Source: Xylanimonas cellulosilytica (lineage in GTDB: Bacteria > Actinomycetota > Actinomycetes > Actinomycetales > Actinomycetaceae). Taken from it: a stretch of 64,000 nt of DNA. The position numbers were made by a program, and so were the translations under genes. Positions 1-7,831 of the stretch are shown here, piece after piece. The DNA lies in NCBI GenBank assembly GCA_001072465.1, contig JVKM01000015.1, positions 61,023 to 125,022 on the forward strand. Reading direction: 5' to 3'. The notes beneath the pieces are model-generated. The model was not told where the DNA came from and did no database searches. It saw only the letters and a list, made by a program, of their open reading frames with translations. The first letter of the stretch is position 1. Each line of letters starts with the position of its first letter.

Positions 1-4
1 ACAG

Positions 5-781
5 GTGATAGCGAATGACCCCATTTATCGAGCTGTCCTTGCTGAACTTAAGTTAATCCTCAAGAACATATACGACCACTGGGACATCATGCGTATACAA
101 CTCAAAGAGGAAGGTGACCCAACGACTAAGAATGCATCAAAGGATACCCGCGCGGCCGACCAGCTCGCCAAAGCAACCATGAAACAGATTCGCGACAAGT
201 TTCCAGTTATGGAACGAGAATACTGGGACAAAACACTAAATGAACTTGTTGATCGCGCATCACTCAATTCAAGATTTTATACACGCGCTTTTTTCGCAGA
301 AAACCTGCTGCGACACATACTCATCGACGCCGGTTATCAGCACAGATCTGACTATCCAACTCACATTCAGCAACTTTTATACGAGGATCCGAACCCAACA
401 ACACCAAATTCGAATATGATCACTGGCCATTCCTCAAACGTTCAACAACACAAAGGTTCAATTTGGAAGAATATTGTACAGAAAACCCGCACCAAGGAAG
501 CTAAGCAAGGATATAGCGGTCGAACTAGTATACGTCACACGATAAGTGATTTGGACTACCTACTTCTTAGCGATCTTCTAAGATTTGCCGACAAGACCAA
601 TAGCAATGGTCTTTCATTCAGAGCTGTCGCACCCGAATCCACTCGCAATATCGACAAAATACTTTGTCTGCGCAACATCATCATGCACTGCTGCACCCTA
701 ACTAAGTATGGACGCCAAGAATTTATGCGCCTATACGAGCATCTGATTGAAGAAATGATTGAGTTCGCAACAAGTGAATAA
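5..781 (+). CDS. AT-rich hypothetical protein with HEPN-like motif, 5' end uncertain
   Basis: This gene encodes 258 residues from a GTG at position 5. The frame stays open to the window edge, so the true start may lie further left. I do not recognise the whole protein. Near the C-terminus is Arg223-Asn-Ile-Ile-Met-His228, an R-x4-H pattern followed by a helical tail, as in HEPN RNase domains of Swt1/Abi type. It is visibly AT-rich compared with the rest of the window, which suggests recent transfer. It converges on a C5 DNA methyltransferase, so a defence or restriction-associated role is plausible. No PD-(D/E)XK nuclease signature is evident. The ORF is solid; the HEPN assignment is tentative. 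Confidence 0.6.
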   Translation: MIANDPIYRAVLAELKLILKNIYDHWDIMRIQLKEEGDPTTKNASKDTRAADQLAKATMKQIRDKFPVMEREYWDKTLNELVDRASLNSRFYTRAFFAENLLRHILIDAGYQHRSDYPTHIQQLLYEDPNPTTPNSNMITGHSSNVQQHKGSIWKNIVQKTRTKEAKQGYSGRTSIRHTISDLDYLLLSDLLRFADKTNSNGLSFRAVAPESTRNIDKILCLRNIIMHCCTLTKYGRQEFMRLYEHLIEEMIEFATSE

Positions 782-821
782 TCCTTCAGCACTTTTTACA
801 TAGCTTGAGCACATCAGCCTA

Positions 822-1844
822 TCAGCATTGGAATACTTTACCTACTAATTGACCGAAGACTGGAGGAACAGCATTCCCAATGAGACGACCGACATTTTCC
901 AGGGTTATCTTCTCGTCCGGTCCAGTGAAGATAAAGTCCTTCGGGAATCCCTGAAGGATCGCGGCTTCGCGCAGGGTGAGGCCGCGATCCTGGGTCGGGT
1001 GCGTAAAGCGTCCCGCACCGGTGTTATACGGCTGCGTCGTGATTGTCGGCGACGGCTCATCAGAACGCATACGTCCATAGAAAGACCCAAAGTTCGCATT
1101 CACATCACGAATCTGACACGGCAGCCGCAACTCCATCGGCCAATCCTGCCATGTTCCTCCCGGGCGAGAATGCTGTGCCCTCTTCAGATTCATCGGGGAC
1201 AGGCGGCGCGCATAGTGTAGAGGGTCTTGGGGGTCATGCTCCCCCGATGCTAACCGCGGTAGCGTTCCAATCGCATTTTCCACTGTCACGTACTCATCGG
1301 GTGTATGCGTGGGCTTTGGTAGCTTCGGTTCAGCAGCCAGCGCTCCAACAAGAACGAGACGGCGACGCTTCTGAGGAAGACCAAAGTCAGGGCCGTACAG
1401 AACCCCGTAGTCGACTGAGTATCCTTCCCCCTCAAGAGTCTGGACAAAACGCTCAAACATCGCATCCCGCGCGAGCAAAGGAACATTTTCCATCGTCACA
1501 TAGTCAGGATGTGTCTCGCGCACAAGGCGCCCGAATTCATCGAGCAGGCGCCAGTTCTTGTCCTGAGAAGGATCTTTTCCCCGTCTTTGGCTGGAAAAAG
1601 GTTGACACGGGGCACATCCGGCGAGGAGGCGAAGTGTGCCTTCCCCCCACAGCTCGTTCAGCGTCTCTGCAGTCACGTCAACCACCGACGCCTCGATGAA
1701 CTGAGCGTTCAGATTGTGCTCATAGGGGTACTTGCAGCGGCGCTCAAGATCGATACCAGCAACAACCTCGATACCTGCCTGCTGCAAACCGAGAGACAGA
1801 CCGCCTGTTCCACAGAACAGATCGATCGCGCGAATATTCGACAC
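822..1844 (-). CDS. DNA (cytosine-5)-methyltransferase
   Basis: This 340-residue protein transfers a methyl group from S-adenosylmethionine to C5 of cytosine. The family motifs occur in order: motif I DLFCGTGG (8-15), the catalytic PCQ (79-81, nucleophile Cys80), ENV (119-121), QKRRRLVLVG (motif VIII), a target-recognition region, and a C-terminal GNAVPP (motif X). There is no N-terminal HTH extension, unlike autoregulatory SsoII-type enzymes. The start is a GTG preceded by GGGGAG. No partner endonuclease is recognisable in the window; it could be left of position 1, or the enzyme may be an orphan. A perfect palindrome containing GCCGGC lies just upstream and may be an operator or the methylation target. 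Confidence 0.95.
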   Translation of the reverse strand: MSNIRAIDLFCGTGGLSLGLQQAGIEVVAGIDLERRCKYPYEHNLNAQFIEASVVDVTAETLNELWGEGTLRLLAGCAPCQPFSSQRRGKDPSQDKNWRLLDEFGRLVRETHPDYVTMENVPLLARDAMFERFVQTLEGEGYSVDYGVLYGPDFGLPQKRRRLVLVGALAAEPKLPKPTHTPDEYVTVENAIGTLPRLASGEHDPQDPLHYARRLSPMNLKRAQHSRPGGTWQDWPMELRLPCQIRDVNANFGSFYGRMRSDEPSPTITTQPYNTGAGRFTHPTQDRGLTLREAAILQGFPKDFIFTGPDEKITLENVGRLIGNAVPPVFGQLVGKVFQC

Positions 1845-1871
1845 AGCGCACTCCCCTTCCGATCACAGCCC

Positions 1872-1889
1872 GATAATGCCGGCATTATC
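1872..1889. promoter_or_regulatory. 18-bp perfect palindrome upstream of the methyltransferase
   Basis: GATAATGCCGGCATTATC is a perfect inverted repeat 28 bp upstream of the methyltransferase start codon. Its position suits an operator that limits methyltransferase expression. The central GCCGGC could also be the enzyme's own target. Both roles are inferred from position only. Confidence 0.5.
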
Positions 1890-1922
1890 CTACCCCGGCA
1901 CACCATCAGTTGAAGGTAGCAG

Positions 1923-1959
1923 GCAAGAGTTGGAGTGGCTAGAGACGTATCACTCTTGC
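1923..1959 (-). terminator. possible hairpin terminator after rsmE
   Basis: GCAAGAGT and ACTCTTGC form an 8-bp stem with a 21-nt loop, a few bases beyond the rsmE stop. There is no strong T tract, so termination is uncertain. Confidence 0.3.
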
Positions 1960-1965
1960 AAGTGG

Positions 1966-2754
1966 CTAATACTTCCCCGCGGCGGCGCGGATGAGCGTGA
2001 GTGCGACCGCGCCGGCCGTGGAGGAACGCAGAACGTTGCCTCCCAACCCAATCGTGCGGGCACCGGCGTCCACCAGCTGCGCCGTCTCCTCGGCTCCGAT
2101 GCCACCCTCGGGGCCCACGATGAGAGCAATGCGGGCGGGAAGAGCCCCATCCGTGGACGCTTCCTGGACCTGAGCGAGCACAGCCCCGAGCGAATCCGTG
2201 GCCTCCTCGTGGCAGACGAAGGCCACCCCGGCCTCGCCGATCAGGGAGGCGACCCAGGAGGCGAGCTCGCGGCTATCCTTGACGTCCTCAACAACCGGGA
2301 CGTAGGCGCGTCGGGACTGCTTGGCGGCCGAGCGGGCCACACCCTCCCACTTCGCGCGCCCCTTCTCGGCCTTCGGGCCCTTCCACTGGACGATCGCGCG
2401 CTGCGATGCCCAGGGAATCACCCGGTCGATGCCGATCTCCGTGCAGATCTCGACGGCGGCCTCGTCGCGCCCACCCTTGGCGAGCGCCTGAACGAGGATC
2501 ACCTCGGGATTCGGGGCATCCTCGCGCACGAGCTCACGCACGATGAGGGACAGCGAGGCCTTATCGCTCCCGTTCACCTCACACGTCGCGCGCGCTCCGT
2601 CGCCGTCGACGACGTCGACCCACTCCCCCGCGCCGATGCGGCGCACGGAGGCTGCGTGACGCCCCTCGGCTCCCCCAAGGGTCGCACTGTCCCCCACGGA
2701 CAGGGACTCAAGGGACGGGGTCAGGTCCTCAGCGAGGAAAACGGGCAGCGTCAC
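1966..2754 (-). CDS. rsmE: 16S rRNA (uracil-1498-N3)-methyltransferase RsmE
   Basis: This 262-residue SPOUT-family methyltransferase is predicted to methylate U1498 in helix 44 of 16S rRNA. The N-terminal PUA-like part contains the family segment GGAEGRHAASVRR (about 28-40). The C-terminal knot contains the SAM-binding stretches LIVGPEGG and GLGGNVLRSSTA typical of RsmE. The GTG start lies 6 nt after the dnaJ stop, so it is the third gene of the hrcA-dnaJ-rsmE operon. This order is common in actinobacteria and Firmicutes, and it should make rsmE co-induced by heat. Confidence 0.95.
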   Translation of the reverse strand: MTLPVFLAEDLTPSLESLSVGDSATLGGAEGRHAASVRRIGAGEWVDVVDGDGARATCEVNGSDKASLSLIVRELVREDAPNPEVILVQALAKGGRDEAAVEICTEIGIDRVIPWASQRAIVQWKGPKAEKGRAKWEGVARSAAKQSRRAYVPVVEDVKDSRELASWVASLIGEAGVAFVCHEEATDSLGAVLAQVQEASTDGALPARIALIVGPEGGIGAEETAQLVDAGARTIGLGGNVLRSSTAGAVALTLIRAAAGKY

Positions 2755-2760
2755 GGTGCA

Positions 2761-3879
2761 TCACCCCATGAAGGTGTCACGGAGCTTGTCAAAGAACGAG
2801 GCCTGCTGACGATGGGGCTCCACGCGGACCTCGCCGCGCACCTTCGCCAGCTCCTCGAGCAGCTCGCGCGACTTGTCGTCGAGTTTCTTGGGGATCTGAA
2901 CGTCCACGTGCACGTGCATCGAGCCGCGGCCCGAGCGCTGCAGGTGGCCGACACCCAGGCCCTCCAGAACGATGTCGTCGTTGGGCTGCGTGCCCGGATT
3001 AATCGTCACGGTCTTCTTACCGTCGAGAGTCTCGAGCTCAAACTCCGTGCCCAGCGCTGCCGTGGTCATCGGGATCGTGATCCACGTGTGCAGGTCGTCG
3101 CCTCGGCGATCGAACACGGGGTGCTTCTTCTCGCGAATCAGCAGGTACAGGTCGCCGTTCGGGCCGCCGCCCGGGCCGACCTCGGCCTCGCCGCTGACGC
3201 GGATCTGGGTACCCTCGCTGGCACCGGCCGGGATGTTGATGTTGAGGGTGCGGCGAGTACGCACGCGGCCCGCTCCCGAGCACTCGGCACACGGGGTCGC
3301 GATCGTGTTGCCGTATCCCTGACACGACGGGCAGGGCGCCTGCGTCTGCATACGGCCGAAGAGCGAGTTCTGAATCTGGGTGACAAAGCCCGAGCCGTGG
3401 CAGGTGGTGCACTGCACGGGCGACGTGCCCGGCTGGCACATCGAGCCGTTGCAGGCGTCGCACAGGACGTGGGTGTCGAAAGAGACCTCCTTGGCGGCAC
3501 CGAAGGCGGCGTCCTCCAGGGTAAGGTCGACGGTTACCTGCTTATCCTTGCCGCGACGCACGCGGGAAGCCGGGCCAGCAGCCGAGGCACCAAAGCCGCC
3601 GCTGAACATGGCCTCGAAGATATCGGAGAATCCACCGAAGCCGGCGCCCGCACCCGCGCCACCGCCGCGCAGAGCATCAGGACCACCAATGTCGTACATC
3701 TGACGCTTCTCGGGATCCGAGAGCGTCTCGTAGGCGACGGACAGCTCCTTGAAGGCTTCCTCGGAGTCGGCTCCCGCGTAGTCGGGGTGAAGCTTTCGCG
3801 CGAGCTTGCGGTAGGCCTTCTTAATCTCGTCCTGGCTGGCGTCACGGGCGACACCGAGAACCTCGTAGTAGTCTCTCAC
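2761..3879 (-). CDS. dnaJ: chaperone protein DnaJ
   Basis: This 372-residue Hsp40 co-chaperone stimulates DnaK ATP hydrolysis and delivers unfolded clients. The J domain starts at residue 1 and carries HPD (about 32-34). A Gly/Phe-rich linker follows (about 70-110). The zinc-binding region has [26 protein letters not shown] and CAECSGAG; the first repeat ends in Met-Cys rather than the usual Gly-x-Gly. The C-terminal substrate-binding domains complete the protein. It lies 51 nt downstream of hrcA and immediately before rsmE. It corresponds to the HrcA-linked second DnaJ of actinobacteria rather than the dnaK-grpE-linked copy. Confidence 0.96.
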   Translation of the reverse strand: MRDYYEVLGVARDASQDEIKKAYRKLARKLHPDYAGADSEEAFKELSVAYETLSDPEKRQMYDIGGPDALRGGGAGAGAGFGGFSDIFEAMFSGGFGASAAGPASRVRRGKDKQVTVDLTLEDAAFGAAKEVSFDTHVLCDACNGSMCQPGTSPVQCTTCHGSGFVTQIQNSLFGRMQTQAPCPSCQGYGNTIATPCAECSGAGRVRTRRTLNINIPAGASEGTQIRVSGEAEVGPGGGPNGDLYLLIREKKHPVFDRRGDDLHTWITIPMTTAALGTEFELETLDGKKTVTINPGTQPNDDIVLEGLGVGHLQRSGRGSMHVHVDVQIPKKLDDKSRELLEELAKVRGEVRVEPHRQQASFFDKLRDTFMG

Positions 3880-3930
3880 GGCTGTTCTTTCTTCTCGTGG
3901 GGGATGTTCATCAACGTCTGTGGGGCGACA

Positions 3931-4974
3931 TTAGTCGCCGTGCTGGGAGGCGAGATAGCGTGACAGGTAGGCGGCGACTGCTCGCACGGAGCTCATGGTG
4001 CGCGCGTAATCCATGCGCATGGGGCCAACGATGCCGAGGTGCGCTGATCCGACGGAGTCGTCGGCGCCGGCACGGTACGTGCCCGTGACGACGGCGGCTT
4101 CCGCCAGGCCGTCGTGGGGATTCTCGGCGCCGATACTCACGTGCACGTCAGCGCCCGGGTCGGCCTCAGCAAAGAGACGCATGAGGACAACCTGTTCCTC
4201 GAGAGCGTCGAGGACGGGGGCAATGTCGTGAAAGTCGAGGGCTCCGCGGGCCAGGTTCGCGGCACCCGCGACAACGATCTTCGACTCGCTCTGCCCGCTC
4301 AGGACGTCCGTGAGGGCCGAACCGATCGCAGCGACCGTCCCCACCAGATCGGGCCGGGCCGAGGCCGTGGCCTCGTCAACGCAGGCCTGCGCGGTCGTAG
4401 AGGTCGCACCGTCGCAGTGCTGACGCAGGTGTTCGCGCACCTCGCGCAGCTGTCCATCATCGAGGGGCGCGTGAAGAGTGAGGCTGCGCTCCCCGACCTC
4501 GCCGTCCGTGGTGATGACGACGACGAGGACGCGACCGGGAGCCAGAGCGATAACCTCGAGGTGCTTGAGAACGCGCACGCGCGCCCCCGGGTACTGCACG
4601 AGGGCCACCTGATGCGTGACCTGGGCAAGGAGACGAACGGAGCGCTCCACGACGTCGTCGATATCGACGGACTCGGCCAGGAAGGTCTCGAGGGCGTGGC
4701 GTTCCGGCCCGCTCATTGGCTTGAGTTCGGCGAGTCGATCGACGAACACGCGGTAGCCGCGGTCGGTCGGCACACGCCCCGCCGAGGTGTGGGGCTGATA
4801 GATGAGGCCGGCTTCCTCCAGCACCGCCATGTCGTTGCGGATGGTCGCGGATGAGACGCCGAGGCCTCCGGCGGCGATGGCCTTAGAGCCGACGGGTTCA
4901 CGGGTGGCCACGTACTGGGTGACGATGGCGCGCAGGACGTCAAGCCTGCGGTTTTGTGCGCTGTTGCGTGTCAT
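3931..4974 (-). CDS. hrcA: heat-inducible transcription repressor HrcA
   Basis: This 347-residue repressor binds CIRCE operators in front of chaperone genes and is released when GroEL is titrated by unfolded protein. The N-terminal winged helix contains GSKAIAAGGLGVSSATIRNDM (about 32-52), matching the HrcA recognition-helix region. It is followed by a linker and the GAF-like inducer-binding domain. A CIRCE element lies 17-43 nt upstream of its start codon, so the operon should be autoregulated. dnaJ and rsmE follow on the same strand. Confidence 0.97.
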   Translation of the reverse strand: MTRNSAQNRRLDVLRAIVTQYVATREPVGSKAIAAGGLGVSSATIRNDMAVLEEAGLIYQPHTSAGRVPTDRGYRVFVDRLAELKPMSGPERHALETFLAESVDIDDVVERSVRLLAQVTHQVALVQYPGARVRVLKHLEVIALAPGRVLVVVITTDGEVGERSLTLHAPLDDGQLREVREHLRQHCDGATSTTAQACVDEATASARPDLVGTVAAIGSALTDVLSGQSESKIVVAGAANLARGALDFHDIAPVLDALEEQVVLMRLFAEADPGADVHVSIGAENPHDGLAEAAVVTGTYRAGADDSVGSAHLGIVGPMRMDYARTMSSVRAVAAYLSRYLASQHGD

Positions 4975-4990
4975 GCCATCTCCTCCCGTT

Positions 4991-5017
4991 CTGGCACTCC
5001 TACTTCCTGAGTGCCAA
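4991..5017 (-). promoter_or_regulatory. CIRCE operator upstream of hrcA
   Basis: CTGGCACTC and GAGTGCCAA are separated by exactly 9 nt. The canonical CIRCE is TTAGCACTC-N9-GAGTGCTAA. The arms are complementary except at the outermost base. It lies directly before hrcA, as expected for HrcA autorepression of hrcA-dnaJ-rsmE. Confidence 0.93.
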
Positions 5018-5103
5018 TGCTACTCCTCGCAGCCAATCGGGGGCGACACGAGGGCCGCGCCAGGTGTGCGCCGAGCGCGAACCTCACACTGGGCTGACGG
5101 CAG

Positions 5104-6006
5104 TCATTGCGCCCAGGGCACGGTCACGAAGTCGATGAGCTCCTCGACCCGCCCCAGCAACGCCGGCTCGAGGTCGCGGTAGGTGCGCACGGTCGACAGG
5201 ATCCGCTTCCACCCCATGGCGATGTCACGCTGGTCGGCGTGCGGCCAGCCGAGGGCCTCGAGGGTTCCATGCTTGATATCGGTGCCGCGTGGAACGTCGG
5301 GCCAGCGCTCGAGGCCGACGCTGGCGGGCTTCACCGCCTGCCAGATGTCAACGAACGGGTGGCCGAGGACGAGGACCGCACCCGGCCAACGCGCGGACAC
5401 TGCCTCGGCGATGCGCGACTCCTTCGAACCGGGAACCATGTGGTCGACGAGAACGCCCGCACGCGCAGTGTCCGTCGGATCGAAAACCTCCAGGATCGCC
5501 TCAAGGTTGTCAACGCCTTCGAGAAGCTGCACGGCGATCCCGGCTTCGGCCAGGTCCTCGCCCCACACGTGCTGGACGAGCTCCGCGTCGTGGCGCCCCT
5601 CGACCCAGATGCGCGAGCGCTTGGCAACCTTAGGCCCGCTCGACGCGGGAGCGAAAGATCCGGAGTTGGTGATGCGCCGCCCCGACGCGCTCACCTGAGC
5701 ACCCGGCGAGGCCTGGGCGGAGGCAGGGCGCGGAGGCAGCGCCTCGATGGGGCGCCCCTCGAGCCAGAAGCCGGGGCCGAGCGGGAAGGATCGACGCACG
5801 CCTCGACGATCTTCGAGTTCAACGAGGTGAATACCGCCAGACTTCTCCACGCGCGTCACTGCGCCAACCCAGCCCGAGGCCACGTCTTCGAGGACCATGC
5901 CGATCTCGACATGGACGGCCTGCGAACGCGGACGCCGCGCTCCCGGCCCGTCGCGGTGCGGGTCGTGGGCGAAAATGTTGCGGCCGTAGGGGTCTGAGCT
6001 ATTCAC
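5104..6006 (-). CDS. DUF3097 family protein
   Basis: This 300-residue protein belongs to the actinobacteria-specific DUF3097 family, whose function is unknown. Diagnostic stretches are the N-terminal DPYGRNIFA, a barrel-like region around residues 33-75 (GWVGAVTRVEKSGG), the central RIWVEGRHDAELVQHVWG, DHMVPGSKESRIA and VLGHPFVDIWQAV. The central part looks like a Toprim-type metal-binding fold (EGRHDAE, then LVDHMVPGSKE), but that is inference. It sits just upstream of hrcA on the same strand, a common location in actinobacteria. About 130 nt and the CIRCE box separate them, so it is probably transcribed separately. Confidence 0.85.
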   Translation of the reverse strand: MNSSDPYGRNIFAHDPHRDGPGARRPRSQAVHVEIGMVLEDVASGWVGAVTRVEKSGGIHLVELEDRRGVRRSFPLGPGFWLEGRPIEALPPRPASAQASPGAQVSASGRRITNSGSFAPASSGPKVAKRSRIWVEGRHDAELVQHVWGEDLAEAGIAVQLLEGVDNLEAILEVFDPTDTARAGVLVDHMVPGSKESRIAEAVSARWPGAVLVLGHPFVDIWQAVKPASVGLERWPDVPRGTDIKHGTLEALGWPHADQRDIAMGWKRILSTVRTYRDLEPALLGRVEELIDFVTVPWAQ

Positions 6007-6031
6007 CCGGCATACTCTAGCGGCAGGAGAA

Positions 6032-6850
6032 TCAGTGCAGGCTCACGACACGAATGAGCATCGACACGAGAGCGGCCAGGATCCACGAGGAGACCGAGCC
6101 GATCAGGAACTCTTCGGCCTTCTCGCCCGTCGAGTCCTGCGAGATCTCGGGGAATCGAATGACACCCTTGGCAGCAACGACAGCCGCGATCGCAACCTCT
6201 GCGCCAGCACCGGCCAGGACGATGATGAGCAGACGCTCAAGCGGACCGATCCACCGCCCGCCACGCAGAGCCGTCACACCCTCTTCCTCCGCCTGCGCGC
6301 CCAAGACGGGTAGTGCACCGGAGATGACGTCGGGTTCCGCAGACTCCTCCGCGTCCTCTTCGCCGCCTTCCGCGTCCACCACCGGCATCGCTGGAAGAAC
6401 GGGAGCATTGATCCACCCGGGCACGGGAGCGGAGGCACGGCCGCGCGCGCACTGCAGGATCGCCGTGATCAGGTGATTCACAGGACCCGTCACCAGGAAG
6501 AGAACCGCGATGATCAGGTCAATGGGGCGCCCTGAGCGCAGCGACAGCAGAGGGAAGTTCAACGGATCCAGGCTCAGCAGGGCAACAAAGCCAACGGATG
6601 CCAATGCCCAGCGAGCGAGAACGCCGCGCGCCGACGGATCGACGAGGTCCCAAGCGAACCACACGAGCGCGAGAGTCGCGCCGATCGCATTCGCAACGGC
6701 ACTCACTCCCAGGATGAACCAGGAGTAGCAGATCACTGCGAGGAGCAGCGTCAGAAAGAGCGACAGACGTCGCGACCAGCGGCGCGGGTCAGAGGTGAGA
6801 AGTACGGTCAGCTCCGAGGCGGCGATGCCCAGGAGAAGAACTTCATGCAC
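6032..6850 (-). CDS. multi-pass membrane protein paired with satD-family gene
   Basis: The product has 272 residues from a GTG at 6850, which overlaps the end of the upstream satD-family gene by 8 nt. The overlap argues for this start rather than the ATG at 6910. The N-terminal half has about five hydrophobic segments (roughly residues 4-20, 32-50, 55-72, 83-100 and 115-135). A long acidic cytoplasmic-type insert follows, rich in Glu and Asp (about 160-190). Two more membrane segments lie near the C-terminus. I do not recognise a catalytic motif. satD-family genes in Gram-positives are often followed by a small membrane protein, so the two probably act together. Confidence 0.75.
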   Translation of the reverse strand: MHEVLLLGIAASELTVLLTSDPRRWSRRLSLFLTLLLAVICYSWFILGVSAVANAIGATLALVWFAWDLVDPSARGVLARWALASVGFVALLSLDPLNFPLLSLRSGRPIDLIIAVLFLVTGPVNHLITAILQCARGRASAPVPGWINAPVLPAMPVVDAEGGEEDAEESAEPDVISGALPVLGAQAEEEGVTALRGGRWIGPLERLLIIVLAGAGAEVAIAAVVAAKGVIRFPEISQDSTGEKAEEFLIGSVSSWILAALVSMLIRVVSLH

Positions 6851-7532
6851 GAGCAGCCTCCGCGATGATGAGTGAAGACTGAATGAGACCCGCCCCCGTG
6901 CCCCGGGCAAAGTCCGAAATGGCCTGCTGCGACAGCTTCTCGACGCGGGCGATCTCCACCTGCGTCTTACCCAGCAGCAGCGAGGCCGTGATGCGGCGAT
7001 GACGCGCCGACAGCTTGAGAATCGAATGATCGCGCAGGCTCAGCATGGCGTTGATGCAGGTCTGGCAGTGCGAGGAGAACTCGGATTCAACGGACGCGTG
7101 CGCCATGAACCACGTGCGGATGAACGGATTGGAGGAATCCTGCACATCGTGCGCGCGATTGATCGCGGCGCGGGCCGCCCACCACGCAGATCCGTCCTGA
7201 AGAGCTGCCGATTCTGCGCCGCGACCACGGGCCGGCGCCTGGCGATGCACGCCCGACGCAAACTCCTCAATCCGACCGGCACCAATGCCGAAGCGCAGCT
7301 GGAGCTGCGGGGGAAGGAGAAGCTGCGCGCGCAGCGTCAGGAGGAGAGCATCCTCGAGCGTGTAGGCAACCGCCTGGAACTCGTCGCCCACCGTCGGGTA
7401 CGGAGCCTGCAGGAGAGCCAGCCCCTCACTGGCCCGCTCCAAGGCTGCTTCAAAGATTCTCTGAGCGTCTGCACGATTGGTCAACGTACGAGAGCCCACG
7501 ATGTCAGCAATGACAGCGTATCGCAGAGTCAC
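6843..7532 (-). CDS. SatD family protein
   Basis: The product has 229 residues from a GTG at 7532; a longer reading begins at 7568. The GTG is preceded by AAGGAAAAG. The N-terminus YAVIADIVGSR followed by YPTVGDEFQA matches the SatD family, named from the Streptococcus mutans sat locus. This part resembles a nucleotide-cyclase-like fold. The C-terminal third carries a LuxR/sigma-like helix-turn-helix (LSARHRRITASLLLGKTQVEIARVEKLS, split here as LSARHRRITASLL and TQVEIARVEKLS), so DNA binding is plausible. The molecular function is unknown. The upstream region is AT-rich and carries a palindrome and a duplicated 19-bp segment. Confidence 0.75.
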   Translation of the reverse strand: MTLRYAVIADIVGSRTLTNRADAQRIFEAALERASEGLALLQAPYPTVGDEFQAVAYTLEDALLLTLRAQLLLPPQLQLRFGIGAGRIEEFASGVHRQAPARGRGAESAALQDGSAWWAARAAINRAHDVQDSSNPFIRTWFMAHASVESEFSSHCQTCINAMLSLRDHSILKLSARHRRITASLLLGKTQVEIARVEKLSQQAISDFARGTGAGLIQSSLIIAEAARA

Positions 7533-7536
7533 AATA

Positions 7537-7555
7537 CCACACTTTTCCTTGTATC
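7537..7555. repeat. 19-bp direct repeat, copy 1 (satD RBS region)
   Basis: CCACACTTTTCCTTGTATC recurs at 7721-7739 with one mismatch. On the minus strand this copy holds the AAGGAAAAG ribosome-binding site of the satD-family gene. Confidence 0.7.
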
Positions 7556-7720
7556 TGACCCTCCACAAGCCCTCTCAAGGAGACGGCCAGCAGACAGCAC
7601 GGCTTCACATGACATACCTAGGCAAACATATTTCAACCATGATGTCAACAGTATTGCCACGTAATCCAAGCTTGTCACATTCACAGTACCCAATCACTTA
7701 TGAACACCCCACAAAAGCAT

Positions 7721-7739
7721 CCACACTTTTGCTTGTATC
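7721..7739. repeat. 19-bp direct repeat, copy 2
   Basis: CCACACTTTTGCTTGTATC is 18/19 identical to 7537-7555. It also contributes the left arm of the palindrome at 7731-7754. Confidence 0.7.
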
Positions 7740-7754
7740 AAACTATATACAAGC
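7731..7754. promoter_or_regulatory. inverted repeat GCTTGTAT-N8-ATACAAGC
   Basis: The 8-bp arms match perfectly with an 8-bp spacer, in the AT-rich 300-bp stretch between hemW and the satD-family gene. The position fits an operator for the satD pair. The cognate regulator is unknown. Confidence 0.5.
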
Positions 7755-7831
7755 GACATCGCGGTACTTAGTGGAGCAAACGATCGTTTACCACCGCATG
7801 CAGATTACGGAGCACTGCCACGAAAAACGAC

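Noticed and set aside
1732..3963. Long plus-strand open frame of 743 codons
   Set aside because: It lies antisense to rsmE and dnaJ, whose family motifs are intact. Long antisense frames arise from the high GC content.
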